Shown here: positions 8,871-16,454 of the stretch, in pieces
Layout of the letters: each line of letters starts with the position of its first letter
Numbering within the stretch: the first letter of the stretch is position 1
DNA from: Polynucleobacter sp. JS-JIR-II-50
GTDB taxonomy: Bacteria > Pseudomonadota > Gammaproteobacteria > Burkholderiales > Burkholderiaceae
DNA: 64,000 nucleotides
Direction: 5' to 3'
NCBI RefSeq assembly: GCF_018687895.1
Contig: NZ_CP061307.1
Coordinates: 682,001 to 746,000 of the forward strand
Notes under the pieces: model-generated
Databases searched by the model: none
What the model saw: only the letters and a program-made list of their open reading frames with translations
Told to the model about the DNA's origin: nothing
Made by a program: the position numbers and the translations under genes

Positions 8871-8909
8871 GGGAATAAGGAAATCACGGATTCCTTATTC
8901 CCTTATTCT
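8871..8909. terminator. Intrinsic terminator after umuDC and the small ORF
   Basis: A 12-bp perfect stem (GGGAATAAGGAA / TTCCTTATTCCC, 8871-8882 and 8891-8902) with an 8-base loop, followed by TTATTCTTTTT. It lies between convergent transcription units (umuDC side and the minus-strand antitoxin gene). Confidence 0.8.
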
Positions 8910-8911
8910 TT

Positions 8912-9199
8912 TTAGGCAGCCTTTAGTTCAAGCTTAATTCTCTTTCCCAGGGCAGTCGCTGCACTGGCTAGTGTAATTAATGTGAGGCTGGTGTCGCTTT
9001 CATCAAGCAGGCGATTTAAAGCTGCGCGACTGGTATGCATTTTCTTAGCCATAGAGGTTTTGGTGATTTGTTGTTTCTCCATTTCACGCTCAATTTGCCA
9101 GGCTATGACACGTTTTACTGCTACGGCAGTTGAGTGTTCGAGCAGGGATTCTTCTTTTAAGAATTCGTCAAAATTGCTGCCAATATGCTTTTTCTTCAT
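8912..9199 (-). CDS. HigA-like XRE-family antitoxin
   Basis: 95 residues with a helix-turn-helix near the middle (KQQITKTSMAKKMHTSRAALNRLL). It belongs to the HigA-2/ addiction-module antidote type that pairs with Gp49-like toxins. The start has an ideal AAGGAG six bases upstream, embedded in the toxin gene end. It should bind and inhibit the toxin encoded just upstream and repress the operon. Toxin-first gene order with a 4 bp overlap is typical of HigBA. Specific subgroup names are inference. Confidence 0.82.
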   Translation of the reverse strand: MKKKHIGSNFDEFLKEESLLEHSTAVAVKRVIAWQIEREMEKQQITKTSMAKKMHTSRAALNRLLDESDTSLTLITLASAATALGKRIKLELKAA

Positions 9200-9543
9200 A
9201 CCGATCTCCTTAACTGCTTTACTCTAGTTTTTGCTAAATCTAAATCTTGCTTGGGTGTCTTTTGCTGTTTCTTGATAAATCCATGAATCAATATCATGAT
9301 GTTGTTCTCTAGTACAAAAAGAACTCTCGCAATACCACCACTGAGTCTGCACCGAATCTCCCAAATTTCGCCATCAATGTGTCTGACAAGAGGCATTCCA
9401 AGAGGCCGGCCAAATTGAACGGTTTTAATATCCTCACCTATTCGCTTTTTATCCTTGACAGTCTGCAATTGAAGCCAATTTCTAACGGGCTCGTTATTTG
9501 TTTCTGTTTTAAAAAAACGCACTTCTAGTATGGGGGTCTTCAT
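9196..9543 (-). CDS. HigB/Gp49-like RelE-superfamily toxin
   Basis: About 115 residues from the chosen ATG. Phage-derived Gp49-like signatures are visible: EVRFFKTETNNEPVRNWL near the start, GRPLGMPLVRHIDGEIWEIR in the centre, then RVLFVLENNIMILIHGFIKKQQKTP and a basic C-terminus with RVKQLRRS. The family members are ribosome-dependent mRNA interferases. ATG 9543 was preferred over the longer in-frame start at 9570 because the extension (MYHYWYAIW) is atypical. No Shine-Dalgarno precedes either start. The pair with the downstream XRE antitoxin supports the call. Confidence 0.82.
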   Translation of the reverse strand: MKTPILEVRFFKTETNNEPVRNWLQLQTVKDKKRIGEDIKTVQFGRPLGMPLVRHIDGEIWEIRCRLSGGIARVLFVLENNIMILIHGFIKKQQKTPKQDLDLAKTRVKQLRRSV

Positions 9544-9654
9544 CCATATAGCGTACCAATAATGATACACATATTACATCAGGAATTACTGAATTTGATG
9601 TAGGAAGATTTAGCCTGTCAAATGGGCGGGTTGATGGGGTGCTACAAGGCTTGA

Positions 9655-10314
9655 TTAATTGGCTTCTAAAGCTTTGCGCAAATAACCAGAGACATTGTCT
9701 TGGCGTAGTAGCCATTGCTTGTAATCACTGGGCACTTGGCTAATGAGCTCACCCTTATGTTTGCCATAAGGCATGGTCTTTGGAATTCTGGCTTTCTCGG
9801 ACATCTCCCATAAAGCATCCAAAGAAACGGGGTGTAACTTATCGATAATCTGAGCAACAATTTTTGAGCAGATCCATACATCGGCTAAGGCGCTATGCGC
9901 ATTGCGCAGTTGATCTCTAGCAGTATTGCGTTCAAAGTAATAGAGCAGAGCGCTTTGCGTGTGACTATCTAAATCAGGCCACAGACTACGCGCCAGTGCC
10001 AAAGTGCAAATGCGCTTGACCTCAGGACTGCCAATCGCAACCCAATCAAAATCAATATTGTGGCCAATGAGATATTTAGTTCCGGCCGGCAATCTAAAAG
10101 AGCTGCTTGCGGGACAGTTGATCAATTCCTCATCCATGATGTGATGAGTGGCAAGTGCACCTAGGCTAATAGGCTTACCTGGGTTGTAACGTTGAACCCA
10201 AGGATTGCCCACTTCAAATGGATTAAGGGAGGTGACATCTAATGAAGCAGCTTCAATAATGACGGCATCGTTTTTATCGGTTGCTTCTACATCAAAAATA
10301 ATGGCTTGGGGCAT
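9655..10314 (-). CDS. ExoX-like DEDD-family 3'-5' exonuclease
   Basis: 219 residues. Exo I motif is IIFDVEATD (Asp and Glu metal ligands), Exo II is YLIGHNIDFDW, Exo III is RNAHSALADVWIC, giving a DEDDh arrangement. A C-terminal domain with MPYGKHKGELISQVPSDYKQ matches the DUF3820-type module often fused to ExoX-like nucleases. Expected role is DNA 3'-end trimming in repair or mismatch repair; the exact substrate cannot be read from sequence. It stands alone on the minus strand, divergent from the rhodanese gene. No strong ribosome site precedes the ATG. Confidence 0.83.
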   Translation of the reverse strand: MPQAIIFDVEATDKNDAVIIEAASLDVTSLNPFEVGNPWVQRYNPGKPISLGALATHHIMDEELINCPASSSFRLPAGTKYLIGHNIDFDWVAIGSPEVKRICTLALARSLWPDLDSHTQSALLYYFERNTARDQLRNAHSALADVWICSKIVAQIIDKLHPVSLDALWEMSEKARIPKTMPYGKHKGELISQVPSDYKQWLLRQDNVSGYLRKALEAN

Positions 10315-10499
10315 AGGGATCTATTGGGATTGAATCATACTATTGTGCCTCGAATTAAGTTGCTCAATTGATATTGAATAAAAGCCACATACCCAAAACC
10401 ATATTAATTGCTCGTTTTTTACGGAGATCGCTTGTGGGTAGGCGTTGGTTTATCATCAATTTATCGCTTATTCACTCATATTTAATCCAAGGAAGTATC

Positions 10500-11489
10500 G
10501 TGAAATCACTATTGGCAATCGTATTGGCGTCCATTTTTTCCATGGCATTTGCCCAGCAAAAAATAGCCATCATTCAAACAGATCAAATGCAGCAGGCAAT
10601 TGCTCGCGGTGCGATTATTTGGGATGTACGCGATGAAAAAAGTTACTTAGATGGCCACATCCCAGGTGCGATTAATATTGGTGAGATCGGTAATGTACTG
10701 CGTGACCCAAATAAAGAAGACTACATCCCTGCAGAACAAATTCAAAAGATTTTTAACGCTGCTGGTTTAGATGTAAATAAAGATGTTGTGGTTTATGGCG
10801 CACGCGGCAATCCATATACTTATTTTGGCCTTTACACCATTAATTATTTTGGTGGAAAGGACGCGCAGATTTACCATGATGGTATTGATGGCTGGAAACA
10901 AGCTGGCCTACCAATTCAAAAAGAGCGCCAAACTTTACCACCAGTATCGGTAGTGCTAGTACCGCAGCCTCAATTGGTTGTTAGTAATGAGGAGATGCTC
11001 AAGCTTGCCCAGTCGAAATCCGTGCAAATCATTGATGCCAGAACGCCCGACGAGTTCTCGGGTAAGGATGTGCGGACGATTCGGGGTGGCCATATTCCCA
11101 ATGCCACCAATATCCCCTTCGAGGACAATTGGCAAGACCCAGCAACTGCGATCAAGCTAGGCAAGAAACAAGTTGCCGATAACTCTGGCATGGCGCTAAA
11201 AAATCAAACAGATCTAAAAAAACTGTATGCCAATCTCGATCCTGATAAAGAAACCGTGGTCTATTGCCAAAGTGGTGTGCGGGCTTCTGAGACTGCCACA
11301 GTGCTGAAGTCTTTGGGCTTTAAGAAGGTCAAGGTATACGACTCTTCATGGCTGGGCTGGGGTAACAACCTCAAAGCGCCAGTTGCCGATGAGACTTTCT
11401 TAAACGTTGGTGCGCTTAATGCAAAGATGACTGCAATGCAAAATAAAATCAATCAGCTAGAAGAGGCTTTAAAAAATAAAAACAACTGA
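10500..11489 (+). CDS. Exported two-domain rhodanese (sulfurtransferase)
   Basis: 329 residues from a GTG start with AAGGAAG upstream; the longer in-frame ATG at 10368 would bury the signal peptide. The N-terminus (KSLLAIVLASIFSMAFAQ) is a Sec signal, so the protein is periplasmic. Domain 1 has the rhodanese fold (IWDVRDEKSYLDGHIPGA) but VVYGARGNPYT where the active loop should be, so its catalytic Cys is replaced. Domain 2 keeps VVYCQSGVRASE with the active Cys. The last 20 residues form a short coiled coil. The substrate is unknown; thiosulfate or a cyanide/sulfide role is possible. Confidence 0.85.
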   Translation: MKSLLAIVLASIFSMAFAQQKIAIIQTDQMQQAIARGAIIWDVRDEKSYLDGHIPGAINIGEIGNVLRDPNKEDYIPAEQIQKIFNAAGLDVNKDVVVYGARGNPYTYFGLYTINYFGGKDAQIYHDGIDGWKQAGLPIQKERQTLPPVSVVLVPQPQLVVSNEEMLKLAQSKSVQIIDARTPDEFSGKDVRTIRGGHIPNATNIPFEDNWQDPATAIKLGKKQVADNSGMALKNQTDLKKLYANLDPDKETVVYCQSGVRASETATVLKSLGFKKVKVYDSSWLGWGNNLKAPVADETFLNVGALNAKMTAMQNKINQLEEALKNKNN

Positions 11490-11512
11490 TGCAATTTAAA
11501 TAGAGGCTCAAT

Positions 11513-11553
11513 TCTTGGTGGAGGTAATGCTGCACCAAGATTGCTCTCTTCTT
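11513..11553 (+). terminator. Weak hairpin after the rhodanese gene
   Basis: TCTTGGTG (11513-11520) pairs with CACCAAGA (11533-11540) over a 12-base loop and is followed by a pyrimidine tract (TTGCTCTCTTCTT). It may end the upstream transcript; the T-run is poor. Confidence 0.4.
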
Positions 11554-11575
11554 ACGCTTAAATCATCCGGACTCA

Positions 11576-11780
11576 CTATTTATCGTCATCTAAAACCTCT
11601 ACGCTGAATCTTTCTACATAGAGGGGATCAGCTTTGCGAGTGTCTATTGAGTGTTCCCATAAACAGCTGCAGTTATTCAGAATCTCGCTGGATGCACGAA
11701 CTGTTCTGGTTTTGCTGATTATTTGGATAATTTGGGGAATTTTCAGGGTTCTGAAGATCTTCTGAATTCCTGGGGGAGGG
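11576..11780 (-). other. Minus-strand coding-like stretch downstream of SRP RNA (no clear start)
   Basis: Open minus-strand frame whose last 39 codons read like protein (for example LWEHSIDTRKADPLYVERF and a stop after EVLDDDK), but the frame has no start codon clear of the SRP RNA gene. It may be a remnant of a gene or a chance frame. Nothing else was seen in 11555-11780. Confidence 0.2.
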
Positions 11781-11880
11781 TGGATGAGCCAAACCCCCGG
11801 CACTGGCAGAAATTGGGTTTGGCTGCTTCGTTCCCGACCTGACCAGGTTATCCAACCCACCATGCGGGGAGGCCCATCCA
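11781..11880 (-). ncRNA. ffs: Signal recognition particle 4.5S RNA
   Basis: On the minus strand the strongly conserved SRP core ACCTGGTCAGGTCGGGAACG is followed by AAGCAGCC, matching the apical loop and the asymmetric internal loop that bind Ffh. The ends TGGATGGGCC and GGCTCATCCA pair to close the hairpin, which sets a length near 100 nt, the small bacterial form. It lies head to head with dnaX, a common arrangement in betaproteobacteria. A minus-strand -10-like TAAAAT lies just upstream of the 5' end. Confidence 0.93.
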
Positions 11881-11897
11881 ATTCCATTTTAGCTTGT

Positions 11898-11903
11898 TAG
11901 AAT
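11898..11903 (+). promoter_or_regulatory. Candidate dnaX -10 element immediately before the start codon
   Basis: TAGAAT lies 7 bases before the dnaX ATG, so transcription would begin at or next to the A of the start codon. No Shine-Dalgarno is present in the gap. A convincing -35 was not found. Confidence 0.35.
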
Positions 11904-11910
11904 GTAAGAC

Positions 11911-13587
11911 ATGACAGCATTGGCATTAGCCCGTTCGTGGCGCCCCAAAACCTTCTCTGAATTAGTCGGCCAAGACCATGTGGTTAAGGCCTTAACCCAT
12001 GCTTTGGATCAGGGTCGCCTGCACCACGCATGGCTCTTTACGGGTACCCGTGGAGTAGGTAAGACCACGATTGCCCGAATTATGGCTAAAGCCCTCAATT
12101 GCACGGGATCCGATGGTTCCGGCAAGATGACTTCAGAGCCTTGTGGAAAATGCCCAGCCTGCATGGAAATCGATGCGGGCCGTTTTGTTGACTATATAGA
12201 GATGGATGCTGCAAGCAATCGTGGTGTTGATGATATTGCTGCGCTCCTAGAAAAAGCAGCTTACGCACCCAGCAATGCGCGTTATAAGGTCTACATGATT
12301 GACGAGGTGCACATGCTCACCAATCATGCCTTTAATGCCATGCTCAAAACTTTGGAAGAGCCGCCAGAGCACGTCAAATTTATTCTGGCGACTACTGACC
12401 CACAAAAGATCCCAGTAACTATCTTGTCTCGTTGCTTGCAGTTCAACCTCAAGCAAATGCCAGTACCACTCATCGTTGAGCATTTAGAAAAAGTGCTTGC
12501 TGCAGAAAAAGTGGAATGCGAAGTCAATGCCTTGCGTGTTCTTGCCAAGGCAGCTCAAGGTTCAATGCGCGATGCTTTATCGCTAACTGATCAGGCTATT
12601 GCCTATGCGGCTGGCAAAGTTAGCGAAGAATCTGTACGTGGCATGCTCGGCACATTAGATGATGCTTATCTCATCCGCATTTTGGATTGTTTGATTGCTA
12701 AAGATGGTGCAAGCCTGCTCGCAGTCGCAAACGAAATGGGTGAGCGCAGTATGTCTTTCTCATTAGCATTGCAAGATCTTTCAAGCCTGTTGCAAAAAAT
12801 TGCAGCAGCGCAAGTTGTTCCAGAATCTGTTTTAGAAGATTGGCCAGAAGCAGGCGAGATTCGTCGTTTAGCTGGCCAGCTCACAAAAGAAGAAGCGCAA
12901 CTCTTCTATCAAATCACGATTACTAGCCGCCCAGATTTATCGCTGGCACCGGATGAGCAAACTGGCTTTGCCATGACGCTGTTACGTATGTTGGCGTTTC
13001 GTCCCGGAAGCAATAGCAGTGGAGGAGGCAATTCTCCTTCAGCACCATCATCTCCATCGGCTCCGCCAGTAAATACTGCTCGTCCAGTGGCCCCGGCTCC
13101 TAAAGCATCTGCACCAGCACCTGCTGCAAGAGCAGCTGCGCCTGCCGCTCCAGTATCGACACCGTCAGCACCGGCTGCACAAATTTCCGCAGCCAGTTCT
13201 GCCGAGCGTCCTGATTGGCATGCCTTGATGCGTCAGTTACCCGTTAAAGGGATGGTGCAGCAGTTAGCATTTCAGACAGAGTTGCAAGATTGGAATGATT
13301 CAGCTGCAGGGGTGCGTGCAACTATCCTCACGCCGATGCCGCAGTTAGCTTCAGAAGCTTCTGTTGGTCGCTTGGCTGACGCGCTCACCGCTCACTTTGG
13401 CAAGCCCGTCAAGATCGTGATTGAAAAGGGTGAAGTAGAGGGCAAGACTGTTGCTAAGGTGGATGCCCAGATTCATCAAGAGAAAAGAATGAATGCGGAG
13501 CAAATGATTGCTGCCGATCCATTTATTCAGCAATTAGAAAAAGAGTTTGGTGCCAAAGTAGTTGGCGGTTCTGTTAAGCCTCTTTAA
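11911..13587 (+). CDS. dnaX: DNA polymerase III subunits gamma and tau
   Basis: 558-residue clamp-loader ATPase. It begins ALARSWRPKTFSELVGQDHV. Walker A is GTRGVGKTT (residues 45-53). The zinc ligands are Cys64, Cys78, Cys81 and Cys84. Walker B with sensor helix is VYMIDEVHMLTNHAFNAML, and sensor 1 follows in FILATTDPQKIP. A Pro/Ala/Ser-rich linker (about residues 370-430) leads to a tau-type C-terminal domain that would contact the polymerase alpha subunit. No A-AAA-AAG-type slippery site was spotted, so a separate frameshifted gamma form is not evident. ybaB and recR follow in the standard dnaX-ybaB-recR order. Confidence 0.96.
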   Translation: MTALALARSWRPKTFSELVGQDHVVKALTHALDQGRLHHAWLFTGTRGVGKTTIARIMAKALNCTGSDGSGKMTSEPCGKCPACMEIDAGRFVDYIEMDAASNRGVDDIAALLEKAAYAPSNARYKVYMIDEVHMLTNHAFNAMLKTLEEPPEHVKFILATTDPQKIPVTILSRCLQFNLKQMPVPLIVEHLEKVLAAEKVECEVNALRVLAKAAQGSMRDALSLTDQAIAYAAGKVSEESVRGMLGTLDDAYLIRILDCLIAKDGASLLAVANEMGERSMSFSLALQDLSSLLQKIAAAQVVPESVLEDWPEAGEIRRLAGQLTKEEAQLFYQITITSRPDLSLAPDEQTGFAMTLLRMLAFRPGSNSSGGGNSPSAPSSPSAPPVNTARPVAPAPKASAPAPAARAAAPAAPVSTPSAPAAQISAASSAERPDWHALMRQLPVKGMVQQLAFQTELQDWNDSAAGVRATILTPMPQLASEASVGRLADALTAHFGKPVKIVIEKGEVEGKTVAKVDAQIHQEKRMNAEQMIAADPFIQQLEKEFGAKVVGGSVKPL

Positions 13588-13639
13588 TTCAATATCAATA
13601 TTCATAAATCACAATTAATACCACTAAGGAAATAAAGCG

Positions 13640-13963
13640 ATGATGAAAGGTGGACTTGCGGGCCTCATGAAACAGGCTCAGCAGATGCAAGAGAAGATGA
13701 AAACTGCGCAAGCCGAGTTAGCTGCGTTGGAAGTAACTGGCCAAGCTGCCGGTGGCTTAGTAAAAGTAACTGTCTCTGGCAAATATGAACTCAAGCGTGT
13801 GCAGATTGATCCAGGTGCCATGGATGACCGCGAGATGTTGGAAGACCTCATCGTGACTGCCTACACAGAAGCATTCAAACAAGTAGAAGCGGCAAGTGCC
13901 CAGATGATGTCTGGCGCCACTGCTGGCATGCCAATGCCTCCAGGCTTTAAGTTGCCGTTCTAA
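13640..13963 (+). CDS. ybaB: YbaB/EbfC-family nucleoid-associated protein
   Basis: 107 residues. The N-terminal helix (LAGLMKQAQQMQEKMKTAQ), the central VTGQAAGGLVKVTVSGKYEL and the end rich in Met and Gly with PGFKLPF are all typical. It is a dimeric DNA-binding protein of the nucleoid. AAGGAA precedes the ATG ATG start. It lies 52 bases after dnaX and 33 bases before recR, consistent with one operon. Confidence 0.95.
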   Translation: MMKGGLAGLMKQAQQMQEKMKTAQAELAALEVTGQAAGGLVKVTVSGKYELKRVQIDPGAMDDREMLEDLIVTAYTEAFKQVEAASAQMMSGATAGMPMPPGFKLPF

Positions 13964-13996
13964 TTCAATTTTGTTAAATACGAACCTGAATATTTA

Positions 13997-14611
13997 ATGG
14001 CGCGCATAGAAGCACCTCAAGATGCACTCGGTCGATTGATCGAGGCATTACGCGTTCTGCCTGGGGTAGGCCCCAAGTCAGCGCAGCGCATGGCGTTCTA
14101 TTTATTACAGCATGACCGTAATGGCGCGGCAGTACTCGCTCAATCATTGGGTGAGGCAGTTGAAACAGTAGGGCACTGCGCGCGTTGCAATACCTTTTCA
14201 GAAACGCAGGTTTGCAGTACTTGTTCCGATGGTCGCCGTGATCCTTCGTTGCTTTGTATAGTAGAAACGCCTGCTGACCAAGTGATGGTGGAGCAGACGC
14301 TCAGTTTTAAAGGTAATTACTTTGTATTGATGGGTCGTCTCTCACCACTCGATGGCATGGGCCCAAACGAAATCGGCTTTGATCGACTGCTCAATCGAAT
14401 TGAGTCTCCCGATACCGGAGTAGCTATACGAGAAGTAGTCTTGGCTACGAATTTCACGAGTGAAGGTGAGGCTACTGCCCACTATATTGGTGAAGTACTT
14501 AAAGCCAAGGGTATTAAGGTCACACGTATTGCACGAGGCATCCCAGTAGGTGGAGAGCTTGAGTATGTGGATGCTGGCACCTTAGCTCGCGCCTTAATGG
14601 ATCGTCGTTAA
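13997..14611 (+). CDS. recR: Recombination protein RecR
   Basis: 204 residues. Domains in order are the helix-hairpin-helix ([19 protein letters not shown]), a four-cysteine zinc finger ([16 protein letters not shown]), the Toprim domain ([17 protein letters not shown]) and a C-terminal Walker-B-like end ([16 protein letters not shown]). RecR acts with RecO and RecF to load RecA at gaps. It is the last gene of the dnaX-ybaB-recR cluster; an imperfect hairpin (14621-14647) follows the stop without a T-run. Confidence 0.96.
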   Translation: MARIEAPQDALGRLIEALRVLPGVGPKSAQRMAFYLLQHDRNGAAVLAQSLGEAVETVGHCARCNTFSETQVCSTCSDGRRDPSLLCIVETPADQVMVEQTLSFKGNYFVLMGRLSPLDGMGPNEIGFDRLLNRIESPDTGVAIREVVLATNFTSEGEATAHYIGEVLKAKGIKVTRIARGIPVGGELEYVDAGTLARALMDRR

Positions 14612-14852
14612 TTCTTCTGAGTGCTCCCTGAGTTGTTTTCAGGGCACACCCAAGACTAGTGCGAGCCCAATCTATCAGCGATTCTTCCCTGATCTGTCAT
14701 CTCTAGGACATAAAGACTAGGTAAATTGCTCCATATTGGGGATAATTCTGTCTGCACCACCCTTGAGCTTCAATCTCAAGCTGTGTTTGCCTAGTTTTCT
14801 CCATCGGCATGTTGCCATTGCATTGCAGTGGCAACCCCATTAGAAATTGTGA
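14612..14852 (+). promoter_or_regulatory. recR-porin intergenic region with 5' hairpins
   Basis: After the recR hairpin, the stretch contains CTTGAG/CTCAAG (14762-14780) and GTTGCCA/TGGCAAC (14811-14835) stem-loops in what should be the porin 5' leader. The second ends 17 bases before the porin ATG and could restrict ribosome access or bind an sRNA. A GATAAT near 14744 is a possible -10. No gene was found here. Confidence 0.35.
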
Positions 14853-16268
14853 ATGACCCGCAAGATTTATCTACTCCTCCTGTTGAGCATTATTTGCACA
14901 GTCTTCGGAGCAACTGCGTTCGCGCAGAGGGCGGGGTCAGGCGCTGACCAAATTGCAGGTTTTGCGGAGGCGATTCAAGGCCTGCCAACAGAAGGAGAGT
15001 TGTTTGGTTTGCCAGTAAACATTCATGGTCAAACTACTTACATCAACCAGCGTTACAACAATTTCACGTCCAGCTATTCTGGACAAAATAGTATGTCTGC
15101 GCTCAAGTCAATGAGTTATACCTGGTCGGGAACGTTATTCTTTGGCGCTCGTTTAGCGCCGAATACTGACATCTACTTCAACCCAGAAGTTATTTCTGGC
15201 GTACCTTTTTCTGGATTAACTGGCCTTGGTGGATTTACCAACGGTGAAGCAACTAAAGCAAACGGTGCTCAAGCGAAGTTTTATTCTGCCCGTGCTTTTT
15301 TGCGTCAGACAATCAATCAAGAGGGCGATAAGATTGTTCTCGAAAACGAAGCTAATCAAATTACCCAAACTGTAAGTAGTAATCGCGTAGTAGTGACTGC
15401 TGGCCAGTTCTCCACTTTAGATATTTTTGATGACAGTCGTTACGCTAAAGATCCCCGTGTGCAATTTATGAACTGGGGCAATATGACCTATTTGGCATAT
15501 GACTATGCGGCCGATGCGCGCGGCTACAGCACAGGCTTAGCGGGTGAGTGGTACCTCGGTAATTGGGTGATGAGAGCATCTCGTATGCTTGCCCCAAAAA
15601 CCCCGAATAGCCGTGATTTGAACTGGCAGATTTTTAATACTTATGGCGATCAAGTTGAAGTAGAACGTCAGCATCATATTAGCGACTTACCTGGCAAAGT
15701 GAGCGTACTTGCTTATCGCAACAAAATGATCTTGGCACGCTTTCAGGATGCGACAAACTATGTAGTGGCCAATAATGCGCAAGGCACTCAAGCCATTAAC
15801 AATGTGCGTAACAACTATCAATACAAAACTGGTATTGGTGTGAATGGCGAACAGGCTTTAACCAAGGATCTTGGTATCTATGGGCGCGCCTTTACGTCTG
15901 ATGGTCATACTGAGACGATGTCTTTTACTGAGGCAGATAATTCCTTATCAATAGGTATGGGTCTGAACGGGACAAGTTGGAGTCGTCCAAAAGATACGAT
16001 TGGCATCTCGATGATGCAAAACGGTTTATCAAGCTATCGAAAGAATTACTTACAGTCGGGTGGGGTGTCTTACTTTATTGGCGACTATGCCGGTCCAGGA
16101 CAGACAATTTCTTATCGTCCAGAGCGTATTGTTGAGGTGTATTACAACGCGACTGTGATTAAAAATGTTCTGGCAGGTTTGAACTTCCAACATATTAATA
16201 ATCCGGCCTATAACGCAGCCCGTGGACCCGTAAACATCCTCTCTTTTAGGATCCACGCTGAGTTTTAG
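14853..16268 (+). CDS. Outer-membrane porin (carbohydrate/OprB-like)
   Basis: 471 residues with a Sec signal peptide (IYLLLLLSIICTVFGATAFAQ) and a C-terminal Phe (RIHAEF), the usual end of an outer-membrane beta-barrel. Alternating polar/aromatic strands, the phrase FNPEVISGVPFSGLTGLGG and the ending INNPAYNAARGPVNILSFR resemble carbohydrate-selective OprB-type porins. It precedes the RND efflux operon by 186 bases and has its own leader with hairpins. Whether it serves metal detoxification or nutrient uptake cannot be said. No clear Shine-Dalgarno precedes the ATG. Confidence 0.72.
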   Translation: MTRKIYLLLLLSIICTVFGATAFAQRAGSGADQIAGFAEAIQGLPTEGELFGLPVNIHGQTTYINQRYNNFTSSYSGQNSMSALKSMSYTWSGTLFFGARLAPNTDIYFNPEVISGVPFSGLTGLGGFTNGEATKANGAQAKFYSARAFLRQTINQEGDKIVLENEANQITQTVSSNRVVVTAGQFSTLDIFDDSRYAKDPRVQFMNWGNMTYLAYDYAADARGYSTGLAGEWYLGNWVMRASRMLAPKTPNSRDLNWQIFNTYGDQVEVERQHHISDLPGKVSVLAYRNKMILARFQDATNYVVANNAQGTQAINNVRNNYQYKTGIGVNGEQALTKDLGIYGRAFTSDGHTETMSFTEADNSLSIGMGLNGTSWSRPKDTIGISMMQNGLSSYRKNYLQSGGVSYFIGDYAGPGQTISYRPERIVEVYYNATVIKNVLAGLNFQHINNPAYNAARGPVNILSFRIHAEF

Positions 16269-16333
16269 GGGTTTTGCTGACTTTAGCCATAATTATTATC
16301 TTTAGAATCAATAAGATAGAGATTCTCAATAAT

Positions 16334-16361
16334 TAGACTTTTGGCTTTTGTACCCTATAAT
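16334..16361 (+). promoter_or_regulatory. Predicted sigma70 promoter of the RND efflux operon
   Basis: TAGACT (16334-16339), a 16-base spacer and a perfect TATAAT (16356-16361), 94 bases upstream of the czcC-like start. GC-rich palindromic pieces in 16368-16420 may hold a regulator site; no MerR- or CopR-type box was identified with confidence. Confidence 0.5.
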
Positions 16362-16454
16362 CCTTAAAACCCCCGGAAACGGCTTTGGACTGGCTCTAAA
16401 TCCACATCTGGGGCTATAAAAACAGCATTTTTATTGATTTAGAGGCAGCCGCTT

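Noticed and set aside
13020..13200. dnaX programmed frameshift signal in the Pro/Ala-rich linker
   Set aside because: No A-AAA-AAG-like slippery heptamer with a following hairpin was found.
16368..16420. MerR-type operator upstream of the RND operon
   Set aside because: GC-rich partial symmetries are present, but the spacing between -35 and -10 is a normal 16 bases and not the 19-20 expected for a MerR promoter.
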